A DNA stretch of 64,000 nucleotides from CAJBVG01 sp943371425 (GTDB lineage Bacteria > Bacteroidota > Bacteroidia > Sphingobacteriales > Sphingobacteriaceae): assembly GCA_943371425.1 (NCBI GenBank), contig CALRUR010000001.1, positions 248,001-312,000 on the forward strand, given 5' to 3'. Below the pieces are notes generated by a model. The model saw only the letters and a list, made by a program, of their open reading frames with translations. It ran no database searches and was not told the origin of the DNA. The position numbers and the translations under genes are program-made. Positions 62,617-64,000 of the stretch are shown in pieces. Position 1 is the stretch's first letter. Each line of letters opens with the position of its first letter.

Positions 62617-63498
62617 CTACTGATCGTAACCAAATCTTTTTAAATAATTTTTCTTGTTTCTCCAATCACTCACCACTTTCACAAAAAGCTCCAAGAACAC
62701 TTTTTTGCCAACAAATTCTTCAATAGATTTTCTCGACTCGGTTCCTGTTTTTTTAATTGATTCTCCTCTATGCCCAAGAATAATTGCTTTTTGCGACTCT
62801 CTTTCAACAATTATTTCGGCTTGAATTTTCACAATGTGGTCTTCTTCTTTAAACGAAGTAACCACTACTTCGGTACTGTATGGAATTTCTTTTTGATAGA
62901 ACATTAATATTTTTTCGCGAATCATTTCTGAAACGATGAAACGTTCTGTTCTATCGGTATACGAATCATCTTTCGGATAATATGCCGGATGTTCTGGCAT
63001 GCTCTTAATGATGTATTCGAATATTTCTTTTACTTGGAATTCATGTAAGGCAGATGCCGCAAATATGGCTACTGGGTTTAAGGTATTCTTCCAATATTCT
63101 ATTTTCTCTAATATTTCTTCTTGTTTAGCCTTGTCGACTTTATTTATAATTACCACAATTGGCGATAAACAATGTTCTATAGACTTAATAACCTCCTCCT
63201 CGTCGTGTTTTTCGTGTATATCGGTAACCAAAAGCACTAAATCGGCATCTGTAAGTGAACCATATACAGCACTCATCATAGATTCATGTAAGCCATAAAG
63301 GGGTTTAATGATTCCTGGAGTGTCTGAAAACACCACTTGGTAGTCTTCTTCGTTCATTATTCCCAGTATTCTGTGGCGGGTAGTTTGCGCTTTTGGGGTG
63401 ATGATCGATAGCTTTTCACCGAGCAAAGCATTCAATAATGTGGATTTACCAGCATTAGGCTTACCTATAATTGACACAAAACCAGCCTTATGACTCAT
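62617..63498 (-). CDS. era: GTPase Era
   Basis: A 293-residue GTPase with a KH RNA-binding domain that assists 16S rRNA 3'-end maturation and 30S assembly. GTPase motifs: SIIGKPNAGKSTLLNALLGE (G1), SDTPGIIKP (G3), INKVDKA (G4), AASALHE (G5). The KH domain includes AIILGHRGESIKKTGTESRK. The start at 63498 (MSHKAGFVSI) is chosen over a frame extending 54 bases upstream, since a palindromic promoter occupies 63514-63552 and the extra residues are not conserved. Confidence 0.97.
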   Translation of the reverse strand: MSHKAGFVSIIGKPNAGKSTLLNALLGEKLSIITPKAQTTRHRILGIMNEEDYQVVFSDTPGIIKPLYGLHESMMSAVYGSLTDADLVLLVTDIHEKHDEEEVIKSIEHCLSPIVVIINKVDKAKQEEILEKIEYWKNTLNPVAIFAASALHEFQVKEIFEYIIKSMPEHPAYYPKDDSYTDRTERFIVSEMIREKILMFYQKEIPYSTEVVVTSFKEEDHIVKIQAEIIVERESQKAIILGHRGESIKKTGTESRKSIEEFVGKKVFLELFVKVVSDWRNKKNYLKRFGYDQ

Positions 63499-63512
63499 AA
63501 TATTGAAAATAA

Positions 63513-63552
63513 TTTGGATTGCAAAGAAACGAATTATATCTTTGCAATCCAA
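63513..63552. promoter_or_regulatory. Symmetrical divergent promoter of era and tRNA-fMet
   Basis: Plus strand: TTTG (63513-63516), 20 bases, TATCTTTG (63537-63544), a full-consensus promoter for the tRNA gene. The same stretch is an exact 14-bp inverted repeat: TTGGATTGCAAAGA (63514-63527), 11 bases, TCTTTGCAATCCAA (63539-63552). Thus the minus strand also has TTTCTTTG (63520-63527) with an upstream TTG, suiting era. Each arm may serve as -33 for one direction and -7 for the other. Confidence 0.6.
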
Positions 63553-63590
63553 TTAAAAAGGACCTTGTGTTCAGATTTAGTTGTAGATAG

Positions 63591-63663
<73 letters not shown>

Positions 63664-63670
63664 CCCAGAA

Positions 63671-63709
63671 TAATTAGCTAATTAGCCAATGTGCCAATTA
63701 GCTAATTTT
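63671..63709. repeat. AATTAGC-type palindromic repeat after the tRNA gene
   Basis: AATTAGCTAATT occurs at 63672-63683 and 63696-63707, each a perfect palindrome and together an inverted or direct repeat around GCCAATGTGCC; TTTTG follows. It may act as a terminator for the tRNA transcript. The architecture is like the other intergenic repeats, with a different word. A second degenerate run (TTATTAGGTTATTTAG..., about 63730-63775) comes after it. Confidence 0.55.
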
Positions 63710-63802
63710 GTTTTAAGTCAATATAAAAGCGTTAATAAGTTATTAGGTTATTTAGTTAATAGGCAAATAGGTTGCTGGGTAGTTGTTCCAAAAATATTGT
63801 AG

Positions 63803-63853
63803 GGGCTCTTATCCGCCGCGGCGGACATAGGTTCGAGTCCTGTTCCCGCTACC
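63803..63853 (+). other. Partial copy of the tRNA-fMet 3' half (possible attachment/insertion scar)
   Basis: Bases 63826-63853 repeat the T arm and acceptor end of the tRNA-fMet gene (63638-63665) exactly for 28 bases. Upstream, GGGCTCTTATCC (63803-63814) resembles the anticodon arm GGGCTCATAACC with two changes. Between the two lies TCCGCCGCGGCGGA (63812-63825), a perfect 14-bp GC palindrome out of keeping with the AT-rich surroundings. There is no 5' half, so it is not a working tRNA. Confidence 0.7.
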
Positions 63854-63854
63854 T

Positions 63855-63884
63855 AAAGCCTTACAGAAATGTAGGGCTTTTTTT
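63855..63884 (+). terminator. Rho-independent terminator after the tRNA remnant
   Basis: AAAGCCTTAC (63855-63864), loop AGAAAT, GTAGGGCTTT (63871-63880) form a 10-bp stem with one G-T pair, followed by a T run. It lies between the tRNA-like remnant and the GIY-YIG gene. Confidence 0.8.
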
Positions 63885-63944
63885 ATAGGTTCAGTTTTTA
63901 CACCAACAAAGAATTGTAAGTTAATTTTATATAGGGAGAGTGGG

Positions 63945-64000
63945 ATGTTCGTGGTTTACGTTTTGTTTTCAGAAAAATTTAATAAGCACTATACTGGTTT
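63945..64000 (+). CDS. GIY-YIG nuclease-family protein, 3' part outside window
   Basis: Only the first 18 codons are visible: MFVVYVLFSEKFNKHYTG. The pattern VYVL-x8-YTG matches the GIY-YIG opening of the small YhbQ-like nuclease proteins common in Bacteroidota. These single-domain proteins are of unknown role, are related to homing endonucleases and UvrC, and are often found next to tRNA genes. The frame is open to the window edge. The catalytic arginine and glutamate lie downstream and cannot be checked. Confidence 0.7.
   Translation, partial: MFVVYVLFSEKFNKHYTG

Noticed and set aside
63780..63853. A second functional tRNA gene downstream of tRNA-fMet
   Set aside because: Only the 3' half matches; acceptor 5' strand and D arm are absent and the anticodon stem does not pair well.

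Overview
The window is AT-rich chromosomal DNA from a member of the Bacteroidota. The evidence is the gene families present (TIGR01777 epimerase, DUF2911, UpxY/NusG-like regulator, FadN-type beta-oxidation enzyme, many small lipoproteins), the near absence of Shine-Dalgarno sequences, and recurring promoters of the Bacteroidota type (-33 TTTG or TTG, about 19-20 bases, then TAnnTTTG at -7). Respiration looks aerobic, with acyl-CoA dehydrogenase, c-type cytochrome lipoproteins and a CcoI/CopA-type copper ATPase. I do not assign a genus; an environmental Chitinophagia/Sphingobacteriia-like lineage would fit.

Layout. 1-5.4 kb: end of a heavy-metal P-type ATPase, a thioredoxin-fold ferredoxin, an epimerase-photolyase pair, a GNAT acetyltransferase and a small cytochrome c lipoprotein. 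5.4-15.4 kb: a fatty-acid catabolism block on the minus strand (fadN, fadA, acyl-CoA dehydrogenase, and fadD nearby), interrupted between fadA and the dehydrogenase by a four-helix-bundle (TIGR02436/S23-type) gene that lies between two related GTAC-rich repeats. 15.5-16.3 kb: a DUF2911 protein. 16.4-43.3 kb: one very large minus-strand surface-polysaccharide operon of 23 genes (wza, wzc, a NusG-like antiterminator, asnB-like, wzm/wzt ABC exporter, eleven glycosyltransferase genes counting one fused to an exosortase domain, three FkbM methyltransferases, a Wzy-like polymerase, a NodU-type carbamoyltransferase and a membrane protein), transcribed from one recognisable promoter near 43.4 kb. 43.5-47.0 kb: a redoxin plus cytochrome/PHM-like lipoprotein pair, MazG-like, Dtd and an M48 protease. 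47.1-52.8 kb: metH-metF-rsgA, preceded by a clear SAM-I riboswitch. 52.9-57.1 kb: pstS-pstC-pstA-pstB-phoU behind a phased three-copy Pho-box-like repeat. 57.1-59.3 kb: an unknown protein, murQ and a BadF-type sugar kinase (cell-wall recycling). 59.3-63.5 kb: an S41 processing protease, a small lipoprotein, and the ribosome-assembly GTPases der and era. 63.5-64 kb: an initiator tRNA-fMet, then an exact 28-bp duplication of its 3' end, a terminator and the start of a GIY-YIG nuclease gene cut by the window edge.

Main items for a second look: (1) the GT2-exosortase fusion inside a polysaccharide operon that carries both ABC-export and Wzy-like genes; (2) the four-helix-bundle gene between paired GTAC-rich palindromic repeats inside the fad operon, together with other intergenic repeats of the same architecture but different unit words; (3) the tRNA-fMet 3'-end duplication next to a GIY-YIG gene; (4) the 14-bp inverted repeat that seems to form a symmetrical divergent promoter for era and tRNA-fMet; (5) the riboswitch and Pho-box regulatory sites, whose positions agree with their promoters.
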